This document shows positions 23,651-33,523 of a stretch of 64,000 nt of DNA, piece by piece. How positions within the stretch are numbered: position 1 is the first letter of the stretch; each line of letters opens with the position of its first letter. The stretch covers positions 62,001 through 126,000 of the forward strand of contig NZ_WXVV01000011.1 in assembly GCF_013433315.1 (NCBI RefSeq). The letters run 5' to 3'. A program made the translations under genes and the position numbers. The stretch is from Pseudomonas crudilactis. GTDB lineage: Bacteria; Pseudomonadota; Gammaproteobacteria; Pseudomonadales; Pseudomonadaceae. The notes under the pieces were generated by a model. The model searched no databases. It was not told the DNA's origin and was given only the letters and a program-made list of their open reading frames with translations.

Positions 23651-25600
23651 TCACACTTCTTCCAGTTCAACCAAAGCGCTGCCTTCGCCGACCATTTCAC
23701 CTTCCTGGCAATACAGTGCTTTGATCACCCCGGCATGCGGCGCGCGGATGCTGTGTTCCATCTTCATCGCTTCCAGCACCACTAGTTGCGCGCCGGCCTC
23801 GACCGATTGCCCGGCCTCGACCAGCACACGGACAATGCTGCCGTTCATGGGCGCCGTCAGGCCACCCTGATGACTGTGACTGGCTTCGACCGCACTGATC
23901 GGGTCATACGTCTCGATGCGCCGCAACTCACCGTCCCATTGCAGGTACAGAGCATCGCCTTGGCGAATCGCACGCAACGTACGACGGACGCCTTCGTGCT
24001 CGATGATTAGCACTTCACCGGACAGTCTGGCGTGGTCAGCGGCGCTCAGCGTCAAGGCTCGGTCCTGCCCCTCGCAAGTCAAATGCAGAGTGATTTCCCG
24101 TGGCAGACCCGCACGCAAACCGCTGTTGAGCGACCACGGCGAAGCAGGGTCATCCTGGCGCGCCAACTGGGGCAGGCTCTGCGCCACCGCTTGAGCCGCC
24201 GCGTCCCAGAACGCATCGCTCAACGTGCCCGGTGCTGGCAGCAATTGCTCCTGATAACGTGGAATAAACCCGGTATCCAGTTCCGCCGCCGCGAACGCCG
24301 GGTGCGCAATGATCCGCCGCAGGAAGTTGATGTTGGTTTTCAAACCGCCAATCGCAAACTCGTCGAGCATGCTCAGCAAACGCAGTCGCGCCTGTTCACG
24401 ATCCTCTCCCCAGGCAATCAGCTTGCCGAGCATCGGGTCGTAGAACGGCGAAATTTCATCGCCTTCTTCGACCCCGCTATCGACTCGACGCCCGGGCCCT
24501 TCAGCGGACTCGCGATACAAATCCAGACGTCCGGTTGCCGGCAGAAAGTCATTTGAAGGATCTTCGGCATACAAGCGCACTTCAATTGCATGGCCGTTGA
24601 GCGGCACCTGCTCTTGAGTGATCGGCAGCGTTTCACCACGAGCAACGCGGATCTGCCACGCGACCAGATCGAGACCGGTGATAGCTTCAGTCACCGGATG
24701 CTCCACTTGTAAGCGCGTGTTCATCTCCATAAAGAAGAATTCACCGCGCGCATCCAGCAGAAACTCCACCGTACCGGCTCCGACATAGCCGATTGCTTGC
24801 GCCGAACGCACAGCCGCTTCGCCCATGGCGCGACGCAGCTCCGGGGACAAGCCCGGTGCCGGCGCCTCTTCGACGACTTTCTGGTGACGGCGCTGAATCG
24901 AGCAGTCACGCTCATTGAGGTACAGGCAGTTGCCATGCTGATCGGCGAACACCTGAATTTCCACGTGACGCGGCTTGAGCAGGTATTTCTCCACCAGCAT
25001 CCGCGAATCGCCGAACGATGACTGCGCTTCACGCTGAGCCGAGGCGAGGGCTTCGGCCAATTGGCTGACGTCCTCGACCACTTTCATGCCTTTGCCACCG
25101 CCGCCGGCTGTGGCTTTGAGCAGCACTGGATAACCGATGCGTTCGCAGGCATCGCGGAAGGTGTCGAGATCCTGCGCTTCGCCGTGATAACCCGGCACCA
25201 GTGGCACACCGGCGGTTTCCATCAGTGCTTTGGCGGCGGATTTGCTGCCCATGGCATCGATGGCCGAGGCGGGCGGGCCGAGGAAAATCAGCCCGGCCGC
25301 TTCTATGGCACGAGCGAACCCGGCGTTTTCCGAGAGAAACCCGTAACCCGGATGAATCGCCTGCGCGCCACTGGCCTTGGCCGCTGCGATCAGCTTGTCG
25401 ATTTGCAGATAACTGTCGGCGGCTTTGCTGCCGCCCAGGTCCACGCGAATATCCGCTTCCCGGCTGTGCCGCGCCTCACGGTCGGTGGCGCTGTGCACGG
25501 CAACCGTGGTCAGGCCCAAGGCTTTGGCGGTGCGCATCACGCGGCAGGCGATTTCGCCACGGTTGGCCACCAGCAGGGTGGTGAGAACAGGTGCGCTCAT
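23651..25600 (-). CDS. liuD: Methylcrotonyl-CoA carboxylase alpha (biotin) subunit
   Basis: 649 residues from ATG 25600, which overlaps the liuC stop as TGATG and has AAGGAG 8 bases upstream. Biotin carboxylase domain ~5-450 (LLVANRGEIACRVMRTAKAL; ATP-grasp KATAGGGGKGMKVV; MEMNTRLQVEHPVTE), linker, and C-terminal biotinyl domain with VVLEAMKMEHSI, biotin lysine near residue 613. With LiuB it carboxylates 3-methylcrotonyl-CoA in leucine/isovalerate breakdown. Last gene of liuABCD. Acetyl- or propionyl-CoA carboxylases look alike, but the operon settles the assignment. Confidence 0.95.
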   Translation of the reverse strand: MSAPVLTTLLVANRGEIACRVMRTAKALGLTTVAVHSATDREARHSREADIRVDLGGSKAADSYLQIDKLIAAAKASGAQAIHPGYGFLSENAGFARAIEAAGLIFLGPPASAIDAMGSKSAAKALMETAGVPLVPGYHGEAQDLDTFRDACERIGYPVLLKATAGGGGKGMKVVEDVSQLAEALASAQREAQSSFGDSRMLVEKYLLKPRHVEIQVFADQHGNCLYLNERDCSIQRRHQKVVEEAPAPGLSPELRRAMGEAAVRSAQAIGYVGAGTVEFLLDARGEFFFMEMNTRLQVEHPVTEAITGLDLVAWQIRVARGETLPITQEQVPLNGHAIEVRLYAEDPSNDFLPATGRLDLYRESAEGPGRRVDSGVEEGDEISPFYDPMLGKLIAWGEDREQARLRLLSMLDEFAIGGLKTNINFLRRIIAHPAFAAAELDTGFIPRYQEQLLPAPGTLSDAFWDAAAQAVAQSLPQLARQDDPASPWSLNSGLRAGLPREITLHLTCEGQDRALTLSAADHARLSGEVLIIEHEGVRRTLRAIRQGDALYLQWDGELRRIETYDPISAVEASHSHQGGLTAPMNGSIVRVLVEAGQSVEAGAQLVVLEAMKMEHSIRAPHAGVIKALYCQEGEMVGEGSALVELEEV

Positions 25601-26415
25601 CAACGCGGCTCCTTGGTGGTGGTTGCGGCTTGCCAGCTCGGCGGACGTTTTTGCAGAAAGGCGCGCAAGCCTTCCTGACCTTCAGGGCTGACGCGGATAC
25701 GGGCGATGGCATTTTCGGTGTAGCGGCGCAGCGCCGGGGTCAGCGCGCCGTTACCGACTTCACGCAGCAAATCCTTGCTGGCGCGCATGGCGGCGGGGCT
25801 GTTGAGCAGCAGGTTGTTGATCCAGTGCTCGACTTGCTGATCAAGTTCAGCGGCCGGATAGCTCTCGGACAACAAACCGATTTCGCGCGCACGTTGCCCG
25901 CCGAAACGCTCGGCGGTCAGGGCATATCGACGTGCAGCGCGTTCGCCGATGGCCTGCACCACAAACGGGCTTATTACCGCCGGCGCCAGACCAATGCGTA
26001 CTTCCGACAGGCAGAATTGCGCGTCATCGGCGCCAATCGCCATGTCACAGCAACTGATCAACCCCAGCGCGCCCCCGAATGCCGCGCCTTGTACCACAGC
26101 CACGGTGGGGATCTTCAACTTGGCGAGGTTGTACATCAACTCTGCCAGTTCACGGGCGTCGTCGAGGTTGGTGTGGTAATCGAGTTCGGCCGATTGCTGC
26201 ATCCACGCCAGATCAGCACCGGCGCTGAAGTGCTTGCCACGGCCGCGCACCAGCAGAAAACGCAGGCTGGCGTCACTGGCCACCTTGTCGAGAGCGAGGA
26301 TCAGCTCGCGGATCATCTCGGCGTTGAAGGCGTTGTTCTTTTCCGCGCGGTTGAGCCACAGCGTGGCGAAACCCCGTGGGTCGCTCTGCAGTTCGAGGGT
26401 GTTGAAATCACTCAT
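25600..26415 (-). CDS. liuC: 3-Methylglutaconyl-CoA hydratase
   Basis: 271 residues, crotonase fold. ATLWLNRAEKNNAFNAEMI at the start, GRGKHFSAGADLAWM (oxyanion-hole Ala-Gly-Ala-Asp), VVQGAAFGGALGLISCCDMA and LSEVRIGLAPAVISPFV with the second catalytic acidic region. It hydrates 3-methylglutaconyl-CoA to HMG-CoA (and isohexenyl-glutaconyl-CoA in isoprenoid breakdown), between LiuB/D and HMG-CoA lyase. Overlaps liuD by one base and lies 13 bases after liuB. Confidence 0.93.
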   Translation of the reverse strand: MSDFNTLELQSDPRGFATLWLNRAEKNNAFNAEMIRELILALDKVASDASLRFLLVRGRGKHFSAGADLAWMQQSAELDYHTNLDDARELAELMYNLAKLKIPTVAVVQGAAFGGALGLISCCDMAIGADDAQFCLSEVRIGLAPAVISPFVVQAIGERAARRYALTAERFGGQRAREIGLLSESYPAAELDQQVEHWINNLLLNSPAAMRASKDLLREVGNGALTPALRRYTENAIARIRVSPEGQEGLRAFLQKRPPSWQAATTTKEPR

Positions 26416-26428
26416 GAGATTCTCCCGA

Positions 26429-28036
26429 TCACATCCGGAACACGCCGAAGCGGCTCGGTTCGATTGGCGCGTTCAACGACGCGGACAAGGCCAGGGCCAG
26501 CACATCGCGGGTCTGCGCCGGGTCGATGACGCCGTCGTCCCACAGCCGTGCGCTGGAGTAGTAAGGGTGACCCTGCTCTTCGTACTGGTCGAGAATCGGC
26601 TGCTTGATCTCGGCTTCCTGCTCGGCACTGAAGCTTTGGCCACTGCGTTCAGCCTGTTCGCGTTTGACCTGCACCAGCACGCCCGCTGCCTGCTCGGCGC
26701 CCATCACGCCGATCCGCGCGTTCGGCCACATCCACAGGAAGCGTGGATCGTAAGCGCGTCCGCACATGCCGTAGTTACCGGCGCCGAAGCTGCCGCCGAT
26801 GATCACGGTGAATTTCGGCACCTTGGCGCACGCCACCGCTGTCACCAGTTTCGCGCCGTGCTTGGCGATGCCGCCGGCTTCGTATTTCTGCCCGACCATG
26901 AAGCCGGTGATGTTCTGCAGAAACAGCAGCGGAATGCCGCGCTGGCAGGCCAGTTCGATGAAGTGCGCGCCTTTCTGCGCGGCTTCAGCGAAAAGGATGC
27001 CGTTGTTGGCCAGGATCGCGATCGGGTAGCCGTGCAGGTGCGCAAAGCCACAGACCAGCGTAGTGCCGAACAGCGCTTTGAATTCATCGAACACCGAACC
27101 GTCGACCAGTCGCGCAATCACTTCGCGCACGTCGAACGGCTGCTTGGCGTCGGCCGAGACAACGCCATACAACTCGTCACTGCTGTACAACGGCGCAATC
27201 GGTGTGCGCTGCTGCACTTCACCGAGCTTGCGCCAGTTGAGGTTGGCGACGCTGCGGCGGGCGAGTGCGAGGGCATGTTCGTCGCTCTCGGCGTAATGGT
27301 CGGCGACCCCGGAAATCTTGCAGTGCACATCGGCGCCGCCCAGATCCTCGGCGCTGACCACTTCACCGGTCGCGGCTTTTACCAGTGGCGGGCCGGCGAG
27401 GAAAATCGTCGCCTGATTGCGCACCATGATCGCTTCGTCAGCCATCGCCGGCACATAGGCGCCGCCAGCAGTGCAAGAACCCATGACCACGGCGATCTGC
27501 GGAATGCCCATCGCGCTCATGTTGGCCTGATTGAAGAAAATCCGTCCGAAATGCTCGCGATCCGGGAACACTTCATCCTGACGCGGCAAGTTGGCGCCAC
27601 CTGAGTCGACCAGATAGATGCACGGCAGACGATTCTGCTGCGCGATGGTCTGCGCGCGCAGGTGTTTTTTCACGGTCAGCGGGTAGTACGAACCGCCCTT
27701 AACCGTCGCGTCGTTGGCGACGATCATGCATTCGACGCCTTCAACCCGGCCGATACCGGCGATCACACCAGCGGCCGGAACATCTTCGCCATACACCGCA
27801 TGGGCGGCCAGTTGGCTGATTTCCAGAAACGGTGAGCCCGGATCGAGCAAACGGTTGATGCGTTCGCGCGGCAGCAATTTGCCGCGCGAGGTGTGACGTT
27901 CCTGAGCTTTCGCGCCGCCACCCTGCGCCACTTGGGCGAGCAGGGTGTGCAGGGCGTCGACCTGTTTGAGCATCGCCGCGCTGTTGGCGGCGAACTCCGC
28001 TGAGCGGGGATTGAGCTGAGTGTGCAGGGTAGCCAT
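26429..28036 (-). CDS. liuB: Methylcrotonyl-CoA carboxylase beta subunit
   Basis: 535 residues, carboxyltransferase fold. [20 protein letters not shown] near the N-terminus, [22 protein letters not shown] and [23 protein letters not shown] in the N half, and the acyl-CoA/biotin site [21 protein letters not shown] with [16 protein letters not shown] in the C half. Transfers CO2 from biotin on LiuD to 3-methylcrotonyl-CoA. Lies 12 bases after liuA. Confidence 0.95.
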   Translation of the reverse strand: MATLHTQLNPRSAEFAANSAAMLKQVDALHTLLAQVAQGGGAKAQERHTSRGKLLPRERINRLLDPGSPFLEISQLAAHAVYGEDVPAAGVIAGIGRVEGVECMIVANDATVKGGSYYPLTVKKHLRAQTIAQQNRLPCIYLVDSGGANLPRQDEVFPDREHFGRIFFNQANMSAMGIPQIAVVMGSCTAGGAYVPAMADEAIMVRNQATIFLAGPPLVKAATGEVVSAEDLGGADVHCKISGVADHYAESDEHALALARRSVANLNWRKLGEVQQRTPIAPLYSSDELYGVVSADAKQPFDVREVIARLVDGSVFDEFKALFGTTLVCGFAHLHGYPIAILANNGILFAEAAQKGAHFIELACQRGIPLLFLQNITGFMVGQKYEAGGIAKHGAKLVTAVACAKVPKFTVIIGGSFGAGNYGMCGRAYDPRFLWMWPNARIGVMGAEQAAGVLVQVKREQAERSGQSFSAEQEAEIKQPILDQYEEQGHPYYSSARLWDDGVIDPAQTRDVLALALSASLNAPIEPSRFGVFRM

Positions 28037-28048
28037 GGCCAGCTCCGT

Positions 28049-29212
28049 TTAGCGGGTTTCGTTGAACAGTTCGCGACCGATCAGCATGCGACGGATCTCA
28101 CTGGTGCCAGCGCCGATTTCGTACAGCTTGGCGTCACGCAGCAGACGACCGGCCGGGAACTCATTGATGTAACCGTTACCGCCGAGAATCTGGATCGCGT
28201 CGAGGGCCATTTGTGTGGCGCGTTCGGCGGTGTAGAGGATCACCCCGGCGGCGTCTTTGCGTGTGGTTTCGCCGCGCTCGCAAGCCTGCGCAACGGCATA
28301 CAGATAGGCGCGGCTGGCGTTGAGTTGGGTGTACATGTCGGCGACTTTGCCCTGGATCAGCTGGAATTCGCCGATGCTCTGGCCGAACTGTTTGCGGTCG
28401 TGGATGTACGGCACGATCAGATCCATGCACGACTGCATGATCCCGGTCGGGCCACCGGACAGCACGACGCGCTCGTAATCGAGGCCGCTCATCAGCACTT
28501 TCACGCCACCGTTGAGCACGCCGAGGATGTTTTCTTCCGGCACTTCAACGTCATCGAAGAACAGCTCGCAGGTGTTGGAACCGCGCATGCCGAGCTTGTC
28601 GAACTTGTTGCTGCGGCTGAAACCTTTCCAGTCGCGCTCGACGATGAAGGCGGTGATGCCGTGTGGGCCTTTTTCCAGGTCGGTCTTGGCGTAGATCACA
28701 TAGGTGTTGGCATCCGGGCCGTTGGTGATCCAGGTTTTGCTGCCGTTAAGGACGAAGCGGTCGCCGCGTTTGTCGGCGCGCAGTTTCATCGAAACCACAT
28801 CGGAACCTGCGTTCGGTTCGCTCATCGCCAGTGCGCCAACGTGCTCGCCGCTGATCAGCTTCGGCAGGTACTTGGATTTCTGTTCGTGGTTGCCGTTGCG
28901 GTTGATCTGGTTGACGCAGAGGTTGGAATGCGCTCCGTAGGACAACGCCACCGAGGCCGAGCCACGGCTGATTTCTTCCATCGCCACGACGTGCGCCAGA
29001 TAACCCAGGCCAGCGCCGCCGTACTCTTCCGGCACGGTGATACCGAGCAGGCCCATGTCGCCGAACTTGCGCCACATGTCAGCGGGGAACAGGTTGTCGC
29101 TGTCGATCTGCGCCGCGCGGGGAGCGATCTCCTTGGCGACAAAGGACTGGACCTGATCGCGCAGCATGTCGATGGTTTCACCGAGGGCGAAGTTCAGGGA
29201 TGGGTAGCTCAT
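28049..29212 (-). CDS. liuA: Isovaleryl-CoA dehydrogenase
   Basis: 387 residues, acyl-CoA dehydrogenase fold. [47 protein letters not shown] (FAD contact) and [17 protein letters not shown]. The catalytic glutamate is in helix G at [13 protein letters not shown], its position in isovaleryl-CoA dehydrogenases, whereas other families carry it near the C-terminus. First gene of the operon, and two LiuR-type operators lie 55-115 bases upstream. Oxidises isovaleryl-CoA to 3-methylcrotonyl-CoA, passing electrons to ETF. Confidence 0.95.
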   Translation of the reverse strand: MSYPSLNFALGETIDMLRDQVQSFVAKEIAPRAAQIDSDNLFPADMWRKFGDMGLLGITVPEEYGGAGLGYLAHVVAMEEISRGSASVALSYGAHSNLCVNQINRNGNHEQKSKYLPKLISGEHVGALAMSEPNAGSDVVSMKLRADKRGDRFVLNGSKTWITNGPDANTYVIYAKTDLEKGPHGITAFIVERDWKGFSRSNKFDKLGMRGSNTCELFFDDVEVPEENILGVLNGGVKVLMSGLDYERVVLSGGPTGIMQSCMDLIVPYIHDRKQFGQSIGEFQLIQGKVADMYTQLNASRAYLYAVAQACERGETTRKDAAGVILYTAERATQMALDAIQILGGNGYINEFPAGRLLRDAKLYEIGAGTSEIRRMLIGRELFNETR

Positions 29213-29266
29213 GGGTCACCTTTTGGCTTTTTTGTAGGGTGGGGAGGGCGGTCACTCAGCTCTCAC

Positions 29267-29285
29267 CTTTACGTTAACGTAAGCT
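29267..29285. promoter_or_regulatory. LiuR-type operator, liuA-proximal
   Basis: CTTTACGTTAACGTAAG is a near-perfect palindrome around GTTAAC. A second copy lies 43 bases further upstream and a third in front of liuR. Confidence 0.85.
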
Positions 29286-29309
29286 TGTGGCTGATGGCTG
29301 TCAATCACC

Positions 29310-29328
29310 CTTTACGTTAACGTCAACT
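29310..29328. promoter_or_regulatory. LiuR-type operator, liuA-distal
   Basis: CTTTACGTTAACGTCAAC, the same palindrome 43 bases (about four helical turns) from the proximal site. MerR-family activators bind such dyads within the promoter spacer. Confidence 0.85.
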
Positions 29329-29372
29329 TGAGCGAGAGTAAGGGCAGTTCAAGATTGAAACGGAGTAGACCT

Positions 29373-29466
29373 TGTGGGAGCGAGCTTGCTCGCGAAAGCG
29401 TCAGATCAGTCAACATGGATGTTGAATCCGCTGGCCTCTTCGCGAGCAAGCTCGCTCCCACAGGGG
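29373..29466. repeat. REP element, inverted pair
   Basis: TGTGGGAGCGAGCTTGCTCG and its complement with a ~45-base spacer, in the divergent region between liuA and the acyl-CoA synthetase gene. Confidence 0.9.
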
Positions 29467-29509
29467 TTAAATCCGGCAAAACCCACTAATAAAGACAATA
29501 GGGGTCGTC

Positions 29510-31207
29510 ATGGATCAACCCAGTGCAAACCCGCAGCGCAGCTACACCCGTGGTTCTCAGGACAAAGCCTTGCTGGCGATGACCATCGGGCAGAAGTTCG
29601 ATCAGACCGTCGCGCAGTATCCCGACGGTGAAGCGCTGGTGGTGCGCCATCAACAGCTGCGTTATTCCTGGCGACAACTGGCCGACGCGGTCGATCTGCA
29701 TGCCAGAGCGCTACTGGCCTTGGGTTTGCAGGCCGGCGATCGTCTCGGTATCTGGGCGCCGAACTGCGCGCAGTGGTGCATCACCCAATTCGCCACCGCA
29801 AAAATCGGCGTGATCCTGGTCAACGTCAACCCGGCCTACCGCAATTCCGAACTGGAATACGTGCTCAAACAATCCGGCTGCCAATGGCTGGTCTGCGCCG
29901 GGGCATTCAAGTCCTCCAACTATCACGGCATGTTGCAAGGCCTGGTGCCGGAACTGGCCGAGCAATCCATCGGCCAACTGCGTAGCGAGCGTCTGCCGGA
30001 CTTGCGTGGGGTGATCAGTCTCGACCCGCAGCCACCGTCAGGTTTCCTGCCGTGGTCGCAACTGGCAGATCTGGCCACCGGCATCTCCCCGGAACAACTC
30101 ATCGAACGCAGCGACAGCCTGCACTTCGATCAACCGGTCAACATCCAGTACACCTCCGGCACTACCGGTTTCCCCAAGGGCGCGACCCTCAGCCACTACA
30201 ACATCCTCAATAACGGTTACATGGTCGGCGAAAGCATCGGTCTGACCCCGCACGACCGCCTGGTGATCCCGGTGCCGCTGTACCACTGCTTCGGCATGGT
30301 CATGGGCAACCTCGGCTGCATCACCCACGGCAGCACGATGATTTACCCCAACGATGCTTTCGACCCGTTGCTGACCCTGCAAACCGTCGCCGATGAAAAA
30401 GCCACCGGCCTCTACGGCGTACCGACCATGTTCATCGCCATGCTCGATCAGCCGCAACGTCACGACTTTGACCTGTCGAGCCTGCGCACCGGGATCATGG
30501 CCGGTGCGACGTGCCCGATCGAAGTGATGCGCCGAGTGATCAGCGAGATGCACATGAGCGAAGTGCAGATTGCGTACGGCATGACCGAAACCAGCCCGGT
30601 GTCGCTGCAAACCGGCCCGAACGACGAACTGGAGCTGCGCGTGACCACCGTCGGCCGCACCCAGCCACAACTGGAAAGCAAGATCATCGATGAAGCCGGC
30701 AACCTCGTGCCGCGCGGCACCATCGGCGAGCTGTGCTCGCGCGGTTACAGCGTGATGCTCGGCTACTGGAGCAATCCGCAAGCCACGGCTGAAGCCATCG
30801 ATGAAGCGGGCTGGATGCACACCGGCGACCTGGCGAGCATGAACGAGGAGGGTTACGTCAACATTGCCGGGCGTAACAAGGACATGATCATTCGCGGCGG
30901 CGAGAACATTTATCCGCGCGAGCTGGAGGAGTTTTTCTTCACCCACCCGGCGGTGGCGGACGTGCAGGTGATCGGCATTCCATGCTCACGTTACGGTGAG
31001 GAGATTGTCGCCTGGATCAAATTCCACCCCGGCCACAACGCTTCGGAGCTGGAGCTGCAAACCTGGTGCAAGGAACGCATCGCGCACTTCAAGACGCCAC
31101 GGCACTTCAAGTTCGTCGAAGAGTTTCCGATGACGGTGACGGGCAAGATTCAGAAATTCAGGATGCGAGAGATCAGTATTGAGGAAATGAAAACAATCGA
31201 ACGGTAA
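29510..31207 (+). CDS. AMP-binding acyl-CoA synthetase
   Basis: 565 residues. ATP/AMP motif [18 protein letters not shown], acyl pocket and A5 motif [13 protein letters not shown], hinge [20 protein letters not shown], and the A10 lysine region [15 protein letters not shown]. It resembles medium-chain/short-branched acyl-CoA ligases that accompany acyclic terpene and leucine catabolism genes. It starts 298 bases from divergent liuA. The leader near the ribosome site has AATAAAGACAATAGG, a degenerate Crc/Hfq-like motif. Substrate inferred: isovalerate or another branched fatty acid feeding LiuA. Confidence 0.88.
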   Translation: MDQPSANPQRSYTRGSQDKALLAMTIGQKFDQTVAQYPDGEALVVRHQQLRYSWRQLADAVDLHARALLALGLQAGDRLGIWAPNCAQWCITQFATAKIGVILVNVNPAYRNSELEYVLKQSGCQWLVCAGAFKSSNYHGMLQGLVPELAEQSIGQLRSERLPDLRGVISLDPQPPSGFLPWSQLADLATGISPEQLIERSDSLHFDQPVNIQYTSGTTGFPKGATLSHYNILNNGYMVGESIGLTPHDRLVIPVPLYHCFGMVMGNLGCITHGSTMIYPNDAFDPLLTLQTVADEKATGLYGVPTMFIAMLDQPQRHDFDLSSLRTGIMAGATCPIEVMRRVISEMHMSEVQIAYGMTETSPVSLQTGPNDELELRVTTVGRTQPQLESKIIDEAGNLVPRGTIGELCSRGYSVMLGYWSNPQATAEAIDEAGWMHTGDLASMNEEGYVNIAGRNKDMIIRGGENIYPRELEEFFFTHPAVADVQVIGIPCSRYGEEIVAWIKFHPGHNASELELQTWCKERIAHFKTPRHFKFVEEFPMTVTGKIQKFRMREISIEEMKTIER

Positions 31208-31216
31208 CCACAACCC

Positions 31217-31310
31217 CTGTGGGAGCGAGCTTGCTCGCGAAGGCGTCAGGTCAGCCGATATCTTTGTTGATGACACACCGCATTCGCGAGCAAGCTCGCT
31301 CCCACAGGGG
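31217..31310. repeat. REP element, inverted pair
   Basis: CTGTGGGAGCGAGCTTGCTC and complement with a ~45-base spacer, between the acyl-CoA synthetase stop and the shared terminator. Confidence 0.9.
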
Positions 31311-31343
31311 ATAGGTGTTGAGGAAAAGAGGAATTATAGAAAG

Positions 31344-31718
31344 CACAAAGGGGAGCCGAGGCTCCCCTTTAATTTTGTCGTCGCGTGCTCTTTTTTATTA
31401 TTGAGGGTCGGTCTGTTGTTGTTTTTGGCAACCGTGGCCCTTTACCGCTGTTTTTGGCGACCCCCATCCGGGGTCAAGAGCAAACGTATTTTTTTGAGCG
31501 CTGATCTGCTTTCTCGCTAAGCGATCCAACCGATTCGGGAGCTACCTGAAGGTAGTTTTATTGTTCTCTGCCCGGTTGCGGGTCACTCCTGGGAGCACCC
31601 TGAAAAGCACACCTTCTCCAAAAAAATCTGTTAGCTGCGTCTCTGCCGTGTTGTTTTTGTTATGTCAGAGTCGGTACGTCTTATTTTTATTGGTTTGCTG
31701 CTTTTTATTCTTGTTATG
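31344..31718 (-). ncRNA. crcY: CrcY-like sRNA (Crc/Hfq decoy)
   Basis: On the minus strand, a ~375-nt non-coding stretch lies between a sigma-54 promoter and a strong terminator. It carries six AANAANAA motifs (complements at 31708-31715, 31684-31691, 31654-31661, 31558-31565, 31416-31423 and 31395-31402) separated by short hairpins (e.g. GACCCC/GGGGTC and CTACC/GGTAG). This is the architecture of CrcZ/CrcY/CrcX, RNAs of roughly 350-400 nt that titrate Hfq-Crc and relieve catabolite repression under CbrAB control. From memory, P. putida crcY is also next to the HMG-CoA lyase gene, hence the name. Start is inferred from the promoter, +/- a few bases. Confidence 0.88.
31347..31370. terminator. 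Bidirectional intrinsic terminator (acyl-CoA synthetase / crcY)
   Basis: AAAGGGGAGCC-3 bases-GGCTCCCCTTT, an 11-bp stem. On the plus strand it is followed by AATTTTG, closing the acyl-CoA synthetase transcript; on the minus strand it marks the 3' end of the CrcY-like RNA. Confidence 0.85.
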
Positions 31719-31728
31719 CCATAGAGAT

Positions 31729-31745
31729 AGCAGAAGCCGTGCCAA
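31729..31745 (-). promoter_or_regulatory. Sigma-54 promoter of the CrcY-like RNA
   Basis: Minus strand TTGGCACGGCTTCTGCT matches YTGGCACGRNNNTTGCW with one mismatch (CTGC for TTGC). The start would be about 12 bases further, at ~31718. Sigma-54 dependence fits CbrB activation of Crc-titrating RNAs. Confidence 0.85.
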
Positions 31746-31876
31746 CTTTTAAAATTCTTTATAAATCAATGTCTTGAGAATTTAGGCGTATTTTCATTCC
31801 AGCGGAACCAGACAATTTGTTTCCGTGTTACTCGCTTTAACCCACATTCCGGACACAGCGGTAACACCTTGTCCCC

Positions 31877-32776
31877 TCACTGCGCGCTGCGAGCTTTGGC
31901 AACGCGCGAACCGGTTGCGCGACCGAGTACCGCACTGATCTGCTGACCCGCGGCAATCAAGGCGTCCAGGTTGATACCGGTCTCGATGCCGAGACCGTTG
32001 AGCAGGTACACAGCGTCTTCGGTAGCAACGTTACCGCTCGCGCCTTTGGCGTACGGGCAGCCGCCGAGACCCGCGATAGAGCTGTCGAACACGGAAATGC
32101 CTTCGAGCAGGCTGGCATAAATGTTGGCCATGGCCTGGCCGTAGGTGTCGTGGAAGTGCCCGGCGAGTTTGTCCCGTGGCACCTGCGCCGATACCACCTC
32201 AAACAAACGGCGAGTCGCGCCAGCGGTGCCGGTGCCAATGGTGTCGCCCAGCGATACTTCGTAGCAGCCCATCGCATACAACTCGCGCGCGACCATCGCC
32301 ACTTGTTCCGGCGCGACCGTGCCTTCATACGGGCAACCGAGCACGCAGGACACGTAACCGCGCACGGTAACGCCGTGCTGTTTCGCGGCTTCCATGATTG
32401 GCGCAAAGCGCGCCAGACTTTCGCTGATCGAACAATTGATGTTGCGCTGCGAGAAGGCTTCGGAGGCAGCGGCGAACACCGCGACTTCCTTGACCCCGGC
32501 GGCTATGGCGTCTTCGAAGCCGCGCAGGTTTGGTGCCAGTGCACCGTAGGTCACGCCGGGTTTGCGCTGGATCTGCGCGAACACTTCAGCGGAACCGGCC
32601 ATTTGCGGCACCCATTTGGGCGAAACGAAACTGCCGACTTCTATATAGCCAAGACCGGCGGCGCTGAGAGCGTCGACCAGTCGCACCTTGTCGGTGACGC
32701 TGATCGGTTGGGCTTCGTTTTGCAGGCCATCGCGCGGGCCGACTTCGATCAGGCGTACTTGGGAGGGGAGGGACAT
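31877..32776 (-). CDS. liuE: Hydroxymethylglutaryl-CoA lyase
   Basis: 299 residues from ATG 32776; the frame extends upstream into REP DNA but that part is not coding. IEVGPRDGLQNEAQ is the metal-binding start of the barrel, VGSFVSPKWVPQMA follows, HFHDTYGQAMANI carries metal-ligand histidines, and GLGGCPYAKGASGN holds the catalytic cysteine. It splits HMG-CoA to acetoacetate and acetyl-CoA, completing leucine breakdown begun by LiuABCD; also called mvaB. The CrcY-like RNA gene follows on the same strand. Confidence 0.94.
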   Translation of the reverse strand: MSLPSQVRLIEVGPRDGLQNEAQPISVTDKVRLVDALSAAGLGYIEVGSFVSPKWVPQMAGSAEVFAQIQRKPGVTYGALAPNLRGFEDAIAAGVKEVAVFAAASEAFSQRNINCSISESLARFAPIMEAAKQHGVTVRGYVSCVLGCPYEGTVAPEQVAMVARELYAMGCYEVSLGDTIGTGTAGATRRLFEVVSAQVPRDKLAGHFHDTYGQAMANIYASLLEGISVFDSSIAGLGGCPYAKGASGNVATEDAVYLLNGLGIETGINLDALIAAGQQISAVLGRATGSRVAKARSAQ

Positions 32777-32812
32777 GGCGGTTGACCTGCTCTTTTGAAT
32801 TCGTGGAGAACC

Positions 32813-32905
32813 CTGTGGGAGCGAGCTTGCTCGCGAAAGCGGTGTATCAGTCGACAAACATTTAAATGTCAGACCGTATTCGCGAGCAAGCTCGCTCCCA
32901 CAGGG
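32813..32905. repeat. REP element, inverted pair
   Basis: CCTGTGGGAGCGAGCTTGCT and complement between liuR and the HMG-CoA lyase gene. Confidence 0.9.
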
Positions 32906-32921
32906 AATAGTGTTTGATCCG

Positions 32922-33320
32922 TTAGATCGCTTGCTGGCTCTTGAGCGTCTGCTCCAGCGCCTGCACGCAGCGCTCCTCGGCGGTATCGAGTTCCAGCTTC
33001 ATCTGTTCGATATCCAGCAACTGCTGCTCCAGTTGCTCGCGGCGTTCACTGATTTTCGCCAGCATGCTGTTGAGCTGTTTGGTGTTACCGCTGGACGGGT
33101 CATAAAGCTCAATCAGTTCGCGGCATTCGGCCAGCGAGAAGCCAATGCGTTTGCCACGCAGGATCAGCTTCAGGCTGACCTTGTCGCGCGGCGAATAGAT
33201 GCGTTCCTGGCCACGGCGCTCAGGACTGAGCAGGCCTTGCTCTTCATAAAAGCGGATCGCCCGGGTGGTGATGTCCAGCTCGCGGGCGAGGTCGGAGATG
33301 CTGTAAGTCTGGCTGCTCAT
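32922..33320 (-). CDS. liuR: MerR-family regulator LiuR
   Basis: 132 residues. The N-terminal HTH has the MerR signature (YSISDLARELDITTRAIRFYEEQGLL; GFSLAECRELIELY), followed by a dimerising coiled coil (~80-125, rich in Glu/Gln/Leu). There are no metal-binding cysteines, as in acyl-CoA-responsive members. LiuR activates the liu genes on branched-chain acyl substrates. TTGACGTTTACGTCAA sits just upstream, and two copies of its TTTACGTTAACGT relative precede liuA, indicating autoregulation and operon control. Confidence 0.92.
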   Translation of the reverse strand: MSSQTYSISDLARELDITTRAIRFYEEQGLLSPERRGQERIYSPRDKVSLKLILRGKRIGFSLAECRELIELYDPSSGNTKQLNSMLAKISERREQLEQQLLDIEQMKLELDTAEERCVQALEQTLKSQQAI

Positions 33321-33363
33321 GGAAGCGCTCGGAAAAAGGTCTTGGCGCTAAGCTAATGGCAGG

Positions 33364-33379
33364 TTGACGTTTACGTCAA
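33364..33379. promoter_or_regulatory. LiuR-type operator upstream of liuR
   Basis: TTGACGTTTACGTCAA is a palindrome apart from its centre, about 45 bases before the liuR ATG, matching the two operators at 29267 and 29310. Confidence 0.85.
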
Positions 33380-33411
33380 GCGGGATGATTTGTTGTTGTC
33401 AGTGCTGGCCT

Positions 33412-33490
33412 CTTCGCGAGCAAGCTCGCTCCCACAGTGGATGTGTGAACGCCACATAACCTGTGGGAGCGAGCCTGTCTCCGGGCGGCG
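33412..33490. repeat. REP element pair, right copy diverged
   Basis: CTTCGCGAGCAAGCTCGCTC is intact, but its partner reads GGGAGCGAGCCTGTCTCCGG, so the right-hand arm no longer completes the hairpin. Confidence 0.75.
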
Positions 33491-33523
33491 TTCCGACGAA
33501 GAACGATAAATCGGTAAAAAGCC

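Noticed and set aside
31561-31752. 63-codon plus-strand frame in the crcY gap
   Set aside because: Low-complexity hydrophobic sequence on the opposite strand of a better-supported structured RNA.
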